From DATDMG01 sp036518955 (lineage in GTDB: Bacteria; Actinomycetota; Actinomycetes; Actinomycetales; Kineosporiaceae): a DNA stretch of 5,170 nt. Every line of letters starts with the position of its first letter. The stretch's first letter is position 1. The position numbers were made by a program, and so were the translations under genes. The stretch spans positions 1-5,170 of the forward strand of contig DATDMG010000447.1 of assembly GCA_036518955.1 (NCBI GenBank), read 5' to 3'. Shown piece by piece: positions 1-5,170 of the stretch. Below the pieces are notes generated by a model. The model had not been told where the DNA came from. It saw only the letters and a list, made by a program, of their open reading frames with translations, and searched no databases.

Positions 1-327
1 AACCCCCAACGTCACCCTGATCGCGCCTACGCCACCGGCGCCGAGCCATGGGCTGCCTACCTGGAGCGCGCCGGCCGCGTCCTGGCTCAGTTGCTCGCCG
101 AGCACGACGGGCAACGGATCCTGATCGCCGGGCACGGAGAGACGATCCTCGCCGCGAACTCCCTGCTCCTGGAGCTGCCCGCTGATCTCAGCGCCCGCGC
201 CGGCTTCACCGTCGATCACGCCGCCCTCACCTGGTGGCAGCAGCAGGTCAACCGTTACGGCCACCTCACCTGGATGCTGACCCGACACAACGACACCCGC
301 CACCTGACGTCCCGGGCCATGAGGTAG
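1..327 (+). CDS. Histidine phosphatase family protein, C-terminal part (5' end outside window)
   Basis: The frame is open from base 1 to the TAG at 325-327, giving 108 visible residues; the true start lies upstream. The visible part has the C-terminal half of the histidine phosphatase (phosphoglycerate-mutase-like) fold. LIAGHGETI carries the second catalytic histidine (codon 133-135) after a hydrophobic strand, the preceding helix has the E-P-W-x-x-Y-L-E-R pattern, and the tail ends with an NDTRHL motif typical of the family. The first catalytic motif (RHGE), which accepts the phosphoryl group, would lie in the missing N-terminal part, so activity cannot be judged. Members remove phosphate from sugar phosphates, nucleotides or other small molecules; the substrate here is unknown. 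The next gene starts 4 nt after the stop, suggesting one transcript. Family assignment is fairly secure; specificity is not. Confidence 0.85.
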   Translation, partial: NPQRHPDRAYATGAEPWAAYLERAGRVLAQLLAEHDGQRILIAGHGETILAANSLLLELPADLSARAGFTVDHAALTWWQQQVNRYGHLTWMLTRHNDTRHLTSRAMR

Positions 328-331
328 ACCG

Positions 332-1183
332 ATGACTGCCGCCACTGGGACACCGAGCGGTCTGCCGCTGAGCGACGACGTCGCGCGCGGCCTCGCCACC
401 GTGGCCGCCAACGGCCGGGCCGCGGTCTCGCTGGCCGAGACGTCCGCCGGATCGGCTGTCATCAAGTTGCACGCCCGCCCGGACCGGTGGCGTGCCGAAC
501 TGCACGCGTACCTCGTCTGGGTGCCAGCCGTCGCTGATCGCGCGCCAGCACTCCTCGGCGCCAGCAACGAGCCGCCGGCACTCGTCCTCAGCGCGGTCCC
601 CGGGCGACGCCTCGACCAGGCACGCCTCACCCCTGACGCCGAACGAGCCGCCTACGCCGAGCTCGGGCAGTTACTGCGCGCCTTCCACGCGAGCGCACCC
701 GTCCGTCACGGCACCGACATCACCAGCTGGCTCGCCGAACGCGGACGACACTGGCTCACCCTCGCCACCGACCTGGTGTCCGCACAGGACCGTCAACGCA
801 TCGCGAACCACCTCACGGAGCTGGAACGTCTGGGTGACCTACCCGCCGCCCCATGCCACCTAGACCTCACCCCGTCCAACATCATCATCACGCCGACCGA
901 CGGGATCGTTGTCCTCGACTACGAGCACGCCCGCTACGACCTCACCGCGCGGGACCTCGTCCGGCTGCACGACCGCGTCTGGCCCGACCGCCCCGACCTG
1001 GCGGCCGCCTTCCTCGACACCTACGGCCCCTTGAACGACCTCGACAGGGAGATCATCCAGCACACGACACCGCTGGACCGGCTCACCAGACTTGTGCGCA
1101 GCGCGAGCAGAACGCCCCCTCATGGCACTCAGCCCCGGCCACCGACGCCGTCCGCCCCCGGCTCCAGACCCACCGAAACATGA
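332..1183 (+). CDS. Aminoglycoside phosphotransferase-fold kinase (APH family)
   Basis: This is a complete 283-residue protein. The ATG at 332 follows GAGG (321-324), which lies within the end of the upstream gene, with a 7-nt spacer. The fold is that of APH/choline kinase enzymes, which transfer phosphate from ATP to a hydroxyl of a small molecule. A nucleotide-binding lysine is likely at K45 (VIKLH), with a possible partner glutamate at E56. The catalytic loop is HLDLTPSN (H176, D178, N183) and the metal-binding aspartate is D196 in VLDYEHA. LVLSAVPGRRLD (84-95) looks like the hinge between lobes. The glycine-rich N-lobe loop is poorly defined and the lobe is short. About 25 C-terminal residues are Pro/Ser/Thr/Arg-rich and probably disordered. 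The substrate is unknown; the family includes antibiotic kinases but many members act on other metabolites, so resistance should not be assumed. It is probably co-expressed with the upstream phosphatase. Confidence 0.85.
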   Translation: MTAATGTPSGLPLSDDVARGLATVAANGRAAVSLAETSAGSAVIKLHARPDRWRAELHAYLVWVPAVADRAPALLGASNEPPALVLSAVPGRRLDQARLTPDAERAAYAELGQLLRAFHASAPVRHGTDITSWLAERGRHWLTLATDLVSAQDRQRIANHLTELERLGDLPAAPCHLDLTPSNIIITPTDGIVVLDYEHARYDLTARDLVRLHDRVWPDRPDLAAAFLDTYGPLNDLDREIIQHTTPLDRLTRLVRSASRTPPHGTQPRPPTPSAPGSRPTET

Positions 1184-1383
1184 TCAGATTCTGACCGCCT
1201 CCTTTCAACGCCCAAGTCCGCTGGGAACAGTCATGCGGTGCAGGCGGAAGCCAAGCGTCACGGCGTCGGGCGGCTCGTCGTCAGGTCCGTCGTCGAACCC
1301 GATCACCTGACCCCTGCCACCCGCCGCGACGGGGTGCCGACAGCGTCAGCCCACTGCTGTCTCATGATGTGGGACGGTGGGGG

Positions 1384-1402
1384 TTTTCTTGTTCTTGTTT
1401 CT
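1384..1402 (+). terminator. T-rich tract, possible weak terminator of the kinase transcript
   Basis: Fourteen of 19 bases are T and none is A, which stands out in this GC-rich window. A GGGGG run precedes it directly, and CCCAC (1350-1354) could pair with GTGGG at 1369-1373 or 1377-1381. The stem is only 5 bp with a long loop, so an intrinsic terminator is a weak suggestion. It could equally be a chance pyrimidine tract. Confidence 0.2.
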
Positions 1403-1523
1403 GATGTCCGGCGTGTGTCGTGGTGTCCGTGCAGGTCCCGTGGCGTGTCGGCTGGTGCCGCGGAATGCCGCGTGGGGGTTCGTTTGGGTACTCGTTGAGG
1501 CGGCGTTCTCGGGAGAAGGGGGC

Positions 1524-1552
1524 TTGACTTCGGGTCCGGATCGAGTTGTCCT
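1524..1552 (+). promoter_or_regulatory. Weak candidate promoter for the transfer operon
   Basis: TTGACT (1524-1529) resembles a -35 hexamer. At a 17-nt spacing the -10 position reads TGTCCT (1547-1552), a poor match to TANNNT. If used, the transcript would carry a leader of nearly 280 nt before the ATG at 1837. An alternative -10-like string, TATAGG (1601-1606), lacks a good -35. Motif matching only; actinobacterial promoters are too variable to decide. Confidence 0.18.
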
Positions 1553-1730
1553 CGACACGATCCATCCGTCGCAGACCTTCCGCCGCGTCTCGGAGGGGTG
1601 TATAGGGCCGAGGTCTCGCGACATCCCGCATCAGGTGTTTCACAACGGCATCGCGGAAACGCGTGCTTCCACCGTAACAAGTGCTCCAAGGAATCCATCC
1701 GCTCGGGCGGCGAGGTCCGGGTGATGGTCT

Positions 1731-1765
1731 CCGTTGTGGAGCGGTTGGCTCCGTGCGGCCAACGG
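1731..1765 (+). repeat. Overlapping inverted repeats in the leader of the transfer operon
   Basis: CCGTTG (1731-1736) pairs with CAACGG (1760-1765) and encloses GGAGC (1738-1742) pairing with GCTCC (1748-1752) across a 5-nt loop. A competing stem, GTTGGC (1744-1749) with GCCAAC (1758-1763), uses some of the same bases, so the two folds exclude each other. The element lies about 70 nt upstream of the ATG at 1837. It could be an RNA switch or operator, but stems this short are common in GC-rich DNA. Confidence 0.35.
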
Positions 1766-1836
1766 GGCTTGCACCGACATGCAGTGACTGTCCTTCCATC
1801 GGGGGAGCCCGTGCGCTTCCCAGAAAGAAGCCGCCC

Positions 1837-3309
1837 ATGAACAGATCGTGCTCCATGGTTTCACGCATTCTCTGGCTCGACCCGTCACCGACGTCGCCGC
1901 CCCCGTCGGCGTCGAGTGCAGACGGGCCGGGGCAGCGCTGGCTGGTCGACCCGCTGGGCGCCGAACACGGCCTGTGGGACCGGCTGTGTGCCGTCGTCGG
2001 GCATGTCGCGCAGCTCGCGGGCGCGGTGATGGTGCCCGTCCTGCTCGGAGTCCTCGGGGTGACGGCGTTGTTGTGGTGGCGCCGCCGCCAGGTGTGGCGC
2101 TCGGCGCGGGCCCGCGCGTCCTGGATCGAGGTGGAGCCGCCGGCACGCAGCGAGATCGCCGACGGGCAGCAGTTGTGGCGCCAGCTCACCGGGTTGCTGC
2201 GCCCGGGGGCGTTGGGTGCCTGGTCACGGCTGCTGGTCTGGGAGGTGCAGGCCGAGACCGAGCGGGTCAGCGCCGGGTTGTGGGTGCCGGGCACGGTCGA
2301 GGCCGGGGACGTGGCGCAGGCTGTTGCCGCGGCGTACCGCCGTGCCCGGGTGCAGGTGCGGGCCCCGTCCGACGCCCCGACAGCCGGCAACGAGGGGTCG
2401 GGCCGGGTGTCGGCGGGATACGTAGTGGTGCCGCGCACGTCGATGTGGCAGCCGCTGCTGGCCGAGACCTCGACGGGCAGCGGCGGCCGGCTCGCCGCAC
2501 AGCGCCGTGGGGCGGGAGGGTCGTCGGCGGATCCGCTGGACGGGTTGTGGGTGGCGTTGTCCGGCACACCGCACGGGTACCGGCTGGTCCTGCAGGTGAT
2601 GGCCCGGCCGCTGCGCCGGCGCACCCGGGGCGAGGCCCGGCGGGTGCGTCTGGCCGCCGGGGACCGGGACGGGCGTGTCGCGCGCCGGTCCGGTCCGGAA
2701 CTCGTCCTCTCCGGTGTCCTGACCCTCCTCACGCAGGCCGTGGTCGGCCTCCTGGACGTCTTCGTGCCCGGCCCGCCACGGACGGCGGCGTCGCGTCCTT
2801 CGGGGCGGTCTGCGGGGCCGGTGCTCGATCCGATCGGTGCGCAGGAGCGTCGGGTGGCCGCGGCCAAGGCCAGAGCCGAGCTGGCGGAGGTCTGCGTGCG
2901 GGTCGTGGCCGTCGGGCCGGACCGGGTCCGCTGCCGGCAGCTGGCCTGGTCGGCCGCCAACGCGCTGCGGGGCGTGGTGACGGCCCAGGCCATGAACACC
3001 ATCCGCCTGCCTGACGCCACACGCCGGTGGTCGGACCGGGTGACGGGCAATGGAGCGGCGATCAGGCTGCGCGGACGGCGTCCAGGTCACGTGCGGGGCT
3101 GGTTCGTGGCCACCGACGTGGAGATCGGGGCGGTGGCGCGGCTGCCGCAGCAGCCGGCCTGGTTCCGGTTCGTCGTCGCGGGCGCTCCTCACCTGCCCGC
3201 TCCGCTCGGCGTGCCTCGCCTGGCCGGCTCCGAATCGGATCTCGATCGGGACCTCGATGCGGGCCGAGGTCCCGATCGAGATGGGGGCATGCCCGGGGAG
3301 GCCGCGTGA
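1837..3309 (+). CDS. Membrane-anchored conjugation protein, probable partner of the downstream VirD4-like ATPase
   Basis: The product has 490 residues. The ATG at 1837 is chosen because AGAAAGAAG (1822-1830) lies 6 nt upstream; the in-frame ATG at 1855 has no ribosome binding site, and the frame is open further upstream without a better start. After a Pro/Ser-rich N-terminus, residues about 58-81 form one membrane segment followed by WRRRQ, placing the rest in the cytoplasm. A second, weaker hydrophobic stretch spans 289-310. Residues about 131-175 (RLLVWEV, GLWVPG, then a helix) and 348-389 (EVCVRVVAVG, then a helix) resemble, from memory, the non-ATPase N-terminal region of long single-chain VirD4-like proteins. 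No ATPase or protease motif is visible. The C-terminal 30 residues are Asp/Arg/Gly-rich and partly encoded by a perfect inverted repeat. The stop overlaps the ATPase ATG (TGATG), indicating translational coupling. The gene is sound; the role is inferred from context. Confidence 0.75.
   Translation: MNRSCSMVSRILWLDPSPTSPPPSASSADGPGQRWLVDPLGAEHGLWDRLCAVVGHVAQLAGAVMVPVLLGVLGVTALLWWRRRQVWRSARARASWIEVEPPARSEIADGQQLWRQLTGLLRPGALGAWSRLLVWEVQAETERVSAGLWVPGTVEAGDVAQAVAAAYRRARVQVRAPSDAPTAGNEGSGRVSAGYVVVPRTSMWQPLLAETSTGSGGRLAAQRRGAGGSSADPLDGLWVALSGTPHGYRLVLQVMARPLRRRTRGEARRVRLAAGDRDGRVARRSGPELVLSGVLTLLTQAVVGLLDVFVPGPPRTAASRPSGRSAGPVLDPIGAQERRVAAAKARAELAEVCVRVVAVGPDRVRCRQLAWSAANALRGVVTAQAMNTIRLPDATRRWSDRVTGNGAAIRLRGRRPGHVRGWFVATDVEIGAVARLPQQPAWFRFVVAGAPHLPAPLGVPRLAGSESDLDRDLDAGRGPDRDGGMPGEAA
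3239..3282 (+). repeat. Perfect 18-bp inverted repeat with 8-nt loop
   Basis: The left arm ATCTCGATCGGGACCTCG (3239-3256) and right arm (3265-3282) are exact reverse complements separated by ATGCGGGC (3257-3264). Each arm contains CGATCG, itself palindromic. The repeat lies inside the last codons of the membrane-protein gene and ends 26 nt before the ATPase ATG. It is followed by a second palindrome, GGGCATGCCC (3285-3294), directly against the Shine-Dalgarno. No T-tract follows, so it is not a typical intrinsic terminator. In mRNA it would form a very stable hairpin; as DNA it could be a protein-binding site. Confidence 0.9.
3295..3300 (+). promoter_or_regulatory. Ribosome binding site of the VirD4-like ATPase gene
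   Basis: GGGGAG lies 8 nt before ATG 3309 and 5 nt before an in-frame GTG at 3306. Either start fits. The GTG option would give a GTGA overlap with the upstream stop, with the same 5-nt spacing as the next gene's GGAG-acacc-GTG. The ATG is preferred as the stronger codon; the products differ by one residue. Confidence 0.7.
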
Positions 3310-5150
3310 TGACGTCTGGATCGAGTTCTGCAGCGAGCTCCGCGGCGCGGTCGGTTCCTGGGGCCGAAGCCACCGGGGCGGCGTTGCGGCTGGTGTCGCC
3401 GGGAGACCCGGGTCGCTTGGCGCCCAAGCCGTTGGGGGTGAGCCAGCCCTCGGGGGCCGGTGGTGGCCGGGAGCTGATCGGTCTGGGCGTGGTCGAGGTG
3501 CGCCATCACGTGCACGTGCTGGGGCCGACGGGGACCGGGAAGTCGACCCTGCTGCTGCGGCTGGTCCTGGCCGACGCCGTCGCGGGGCGCGGAGTGATCC
3601 TGATCGACCCGCACGGCGACCTGGCGTTGCGGGTGCTGGAGCGGCTACCGGCCGGCTGTCGAGACAGGTTGGTCCTGATCGATCCGGAGCAGACCGAGTC
3701 ACCCGTGGCCTGGAACGTGCTCGATCCTTCCCGGGTCGGTCCCGAGTTGGTGACCGAGCACCTGGTCGCGACCTTGCACCGGCTGTACTCGCCCTGGTGG
3801 GGGCCGCGACTGGAGGACACCCTGCGAGCGGCCTGCCTGACCCTGACCCACCCCTCCAACCAGCCCACCCACCAGCCCACCCACCAGCACCAACGCCAGC
3901 TCAGAGGTCTCGGCTCCGAGGCCGGGACCCGCGCGGCGCGGGGGAGAGAACGGGCGAGTGAGTGGGCGGGTGAGGCGGCGACTGAGCGGGCGAGTGAACC
4001 GGGGAGCGGCGTTGCGCCCGCCGCGAGTGGTGCCGGTGGCCGGGCACCCGGTGGAGTGGCGCCGACGTTGGCGGACATCCCCGTCCTGCTGACCCATGCC
4101 GGGTACCGGGCGCGGGTGACGGCCGCGGTCAGGCGCGCGGATCCCGGCGGGCTGGGCGCGTTCTGGGACGCCTACGACGCGCTCACCCCGGCCCAGCTCG
4201 CCGCGGTCGGGGGTCCGGTGCTGTCCAAGCTGCGGGCCATCACCTCCCGGCGGTTCGCCCTGGACCTGCTCGGCTCGGCGCCGTCCACCCTCGACCTGGG
4301 CCAGGTCCTGGACGGCGGGATCCTGATCGCCCGGCTGCCCAAGGGCGTCCTGGGCGAGGACACCACCCGGCTGGTCGGCTCGCTGCTGCTGTCCGGCCTC
4401 TGGCAGGCGGCGACCGCCCGCACCCGGCAGGGCGAGGGCGACCGGCTCGACGCCAGCGTCGTGGTGGACGAGTGCCATAACTTCCTGCACTTGCCGATCG
4501 GGCTGGACGACGCCCTCGCCGAGGCCCGCTCCTACCGTCTGTCCTGGATCCTGGCCCACCAGCACCTGGGCCAGCTGCCCAAGCCGATGGCCGACGCCAT
4601 CGACGCCAACGCCCGAAACAAGATTTACTTCGGGTTGTCCCCGCAGGACGCCCACGTCCTGGCCCGGCACACCGCACCGCACCTGACCGACGACGACCTG
4701 ACCCGCCTGGACGGGTTCCAGATCGCCTGCCGCCTCATGGTCGGCCACGAGCCGGCCCGCCCGTTCACCCTGCAGACCCTGCCACCCCCCTCACCGATTC
4801 CCGGCGGCGTGGCCCTGGCCCGGCAGGCAGCGTCGGCACGCGGGCTGTCCCGGACCGCCCGACGCGACCACGCAGCGCGGCGCCGCCGACTGGCCATCAC
4901 CCCGTCCCTGTCCAGCGCATCCCCCCTCGACCCGGAGCTGTCAGCCGATCTGTCAGGCGCCGGCACCGGTGGTCTGTCAGATCCCGCGAGCTCGGCGTGG
5001 GTCGCCGGCTCACCCGCCCATTCCCTCGCCCGCTCACCCGCCCGTCAGGAGCGGGCGAGTGACCGGGCGACCCGACACCGGGCAGATCCGCAGGTCACGC
5101 CCGAGTTCCGTACCGATGACGCCGTACCCGACTCCATGGAGACACCGTGA
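3309..5150 (+). CDS. VirD4/TraG-like type IV secretion coupling ATPase
   Basis: The 613-residue product is a hexameric-type motor ATPase expected to couple ATP hydrolysis to export of DNA or nucleoprotein in conjugation. Walker A is GPTGTGKST (72-80), preceded by HHVHVL. LIDPHGDL (98-105) is the usual next strand and loop. Walker B is VVVDECHNF (384-392, D387 and E388). SWILAHQHLGQL (412-423) carries the conserved glutamine motif typical of TraG/TraD proteins, followed by the conserved N-K-I-Y-F-G-L strand. No membrane segment is present, unlike classical VirD4; the anchor may come from the preceding gene. Residues about 181-251, between LRAACLTL and PTLADIPVLL, are a low-complexity Q/H/A/E/G/R-rich insertion with QPTH and RASE tetrapeptide repeats. 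The tail from about 530 is also low-complexity. The start overlaps the previous stop and the stop overlaps the next start. HerA/FtsK relatives are possible, but these motifs favour VirD4/TraG. Confidence 0.85.
   Translation: MTSGSSSAASSAARSVPGAEATGAALRLVSPGDPGRLAPKPLGVSQPSGAGGGRELIGLGVVEVRHHVHVLGPTGTGKSTLLLRLVLADAVAGRGVILIDPHGDLALRVLERLPAGCRDRLVLIDPEQTESPVAWNVLDPSRVGPELVTEHLVATLHRLYSPWWGPRLEDTLRAACLTLTHPSNQPTHQPTHQHQRQLRGLGSEAGTRAARGRERASEWAGEAATERASEPGSGVAPAASGAGGRAPGGVAPTLADIPVLLTHAGYRARVTAAVRRADPGGLGAFWDAYDALTPAQLAAVGGPVLSKLRAITSRRFALDLLGSAPSTLDLGQVLDGGILIARLPKGVLGEDTTRLVGSLLLSGLWQAATARTRQGEGDRLDASVVVDECHNFLHLPIGLDDALAEARSYRLSWILAHQHLGQLPKPMADAIDANARNKIYFGLSPQDAHVLARHTAPHLTDDDLTRLDGFQIACRLMVGHEPARPFTLQTLPPPSPIPGGVALARQAASARGLSRTARRDHAARRRRLAITPSLSSASPLDPELSADLSGAGTGGLSDPASSAWVAGSPAHSLARSPARQERASDRATRHRADPQVTPEFRTDDAVPDSMETP
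3861..3884 (+). repeat. Two perfect 12-bp tandem repeats encoding QPTH-QPTH
   Basis: CAGCCCACCCAC occurs twice in tandem (3861-3872, 3873-3884) and is followed by a partial copy starting CAGCAC. The unit is exactly four codons in frame. It lies at the start of the low-complexity insertion in the ATPase domain (residues 185-192). The identical units suggest recent replication slippage. Confidence 0.85.
3951..3998 (+). repeat. Four imperfect 12-bp tandem repeats encoding RASE-WAGE-AATE-RASE
   Basis: The units are CGGGCGAGTGAG (3951-3962), TGGGCGGGTGAG (3963-3974), GCGGCGACTGAG (3975-3986) and CGGGCGAGTGAA (3987-3998). Each is four codons in frame, giving a helix-prone charged stretch at residues 215-230 of the ATPase insertion. 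Reverse-complement units of the same family occur near the 3' end of the gene. Confidence 0.85.
4935..4982 (+). repeat. 12-bp periodic array encoding ELSA-DLSG-AGTG-GLSD
   Basis: CTGTCAG recurs at 4938, 4950 and 4974, that is at 12 and 24 nt steps. The units are GAGCTGTCAGCC, GATCTGTCAGGC, a diverged GCCGGCACCGGT and GGTCTGTCAGAT. They encode a four-residue period in the disordered C-terminal tail of the ATPase (residues 543-558). Confidence 0.7.
5009..5063 (+). repeat. Inverted copies of the 12-bp unit plus one forward copy, forming a hairpin
   Basis: Three reverse-oriented units, CTCACCCGCCCA (5009-5020), TTCCCTCGCCCG (5021-5032) and CTCACCCGCCCG (5033-5044), are followed by a forward unit CGGGCGAGTGAC (5052-5063). 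The first is the exact reverse complement of 3963-3974. GAGCGGGCGAGTGA at 5049-5062 exactly repeats 3984-3997. CTCGCCCGCTC (5025-5035) and GAGCGGGCGAG (5049-5059) form a perfect 11-bp stem with a 13-nt loop. The encoded peptide is SPAH-SLAR-SPAR followed by QERASD. Confidence 0.85.
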
Positions 5151-5170
5151 CCAAACAATCCAGCCGCCCC
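5147..5170 (+). CDS. Start of the next operon gene (3' end outside window)
   Basis: A GTG at 5147 overlaps the ATPase stop as GTGA and is preceded by GGAG (5138-5141) with a 5-nt spacer. Eight codons are visible (MTKQSSRP), too few to identify the product. By context it should be another gene of the transfer element. In actinobacterial plasmids I recall a replication-relaxation family protein often following a VirD4-like ATPase gene, but nothing visible here tests that. Confidence 0.6.

Larger units (their letters stand above)
1184..1836. other. Long intergenic region / leader between the two gene groups
   Basis: No convincing gene is seen in these roughly 650 nt. Frames on both strands are short or give Arg/Pro/Ser-rich translations without recognisable motifs, and base composition is less biased than in the flanking genes. 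Visible elements are: a 7-bp inverted repeat GTCAGGT/ACCTGAC (1280-1286 and 1305-1311, 18-nt loop); a T-rich tract at 1384-1402; a TTGACT hexamer at 1524-1529; a TGTATAGGG string at 1599-1607; and overlapping inverted repeats at 1731-1765. The region probably holds the end of the kinase transcript and the promoter plus 5' leader of the transfer operon. No tRNA, origin-like iterons or attachment-site repeats were recognised. Confidence 0.6.

Noticed and set aside
1286..1306. GGGTTCGAC on the minus strand, resembling a tRNA T-arm or attachment-site remnant
   Set aside because: The flanking bases do not form the 5-bp T-stem and no acceptor or anticodon arm is present.
1377..1724. Small plus-strand frame with a hydrophobic start (MGVFLFLFLM), like a leader peptide
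   Set aside because: The hydrophobic start is simply the T-rich tract in translation. The rest shows no protein-like pattern and there is no clear ribosome binding site.
1848..3014. Plus-strand open frame of 388 codons in another frame
   Set aside because: It overlaps the 490-residue gene completely, is Gly/Ala/Arg-rich, and lacks a ribosome binding site or motifs.
1362..3050. Long minus-strand open frame (562 codons)
   Set aside because: It is antisense to the well-supported membrane-protein gene. Its translation is Arg/Pro/Ser/Thr-rich without motifs, as expected of a GC-rich shadow frame.
3027..3308. Longer N-terminus for the VirD4-like ATPase from an upstream start
   Set aside because: It would overlap the membrane-protein gene by almost 290 nt, adds an Arg/Gly/Ala-rich segment without motifs, and ignores the good ribosome binding site before 3306/3309.
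2224..3702. Minus-strand open frame of 492 codons across the two transfer genes
   Set aside because: It runs antisense across the gene junction and the Walker A region, with Arg/Pro-rich composition and no recognisable domain.
3951..5063. CRISPR array interpretation of the short repeats
   Set aside because: The units are 12 bp with no spacers, are tandem and in frame with the coding sequence, and occur in both orientations.

Overview
The window is very GC-rich (roughly 70% by eye). It has compact reading frames with strong G/C third positions, Shine-Dalgarno motifs and TGATG/GTGA overlaps, as expected of a high-GC actinobacterium (Streptomyces-like or a relative). The genus cannot be fixed from this sequence. 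All genes I support are on the + strand.

Left part (1-1183): the 3' end of a histidine phosphatase gene is followed after 4 nt by a complete aminoglycoside-phosphotransferase-fold kinase gene. The two are probably co-translated. Their substrates are unknown. A noncoding stretch of about 650 nt follows (1184-1836). It holds a T-rich tract, small inverted repeats and weak promoter-like hexamers, and it separates the two transcription units.

Right part (1837-5170): a tightly coupled operon that looks like DNA-transfer machinery of a conjugative or mobilizable element. The first gene encodes a 490-residue protein with one clear N-terminal membrane segment. The second encodes a VirD4/TraG-like coupling ATPase with no membrane segment of its own. 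The third starts at 5147 and runs off the window after eight codons. The simplest reading is that the 490-residue protein supplies the membrane anchor and accessory domain for the soluble ATPase, so that a coupling protein normally made as one chain is split in two.

The most unusual structures are these. (a) A perfect 18-bp inverted repeat with an 8-nt loop at 3239-3282 lies in the last codons of the membrane-protein gene, just upstream of the ATPase ribosome binding site. (b) Four in-frame arrays with 12-bp (four-codon) periodicity lie in the ATPase gene. Two are inside an apparent low-complexity insertion in the ATPase domain and two are in the C-terminal tail. One unit family appears in both orientations and forms an 11-bp hairpin near the 3' end.
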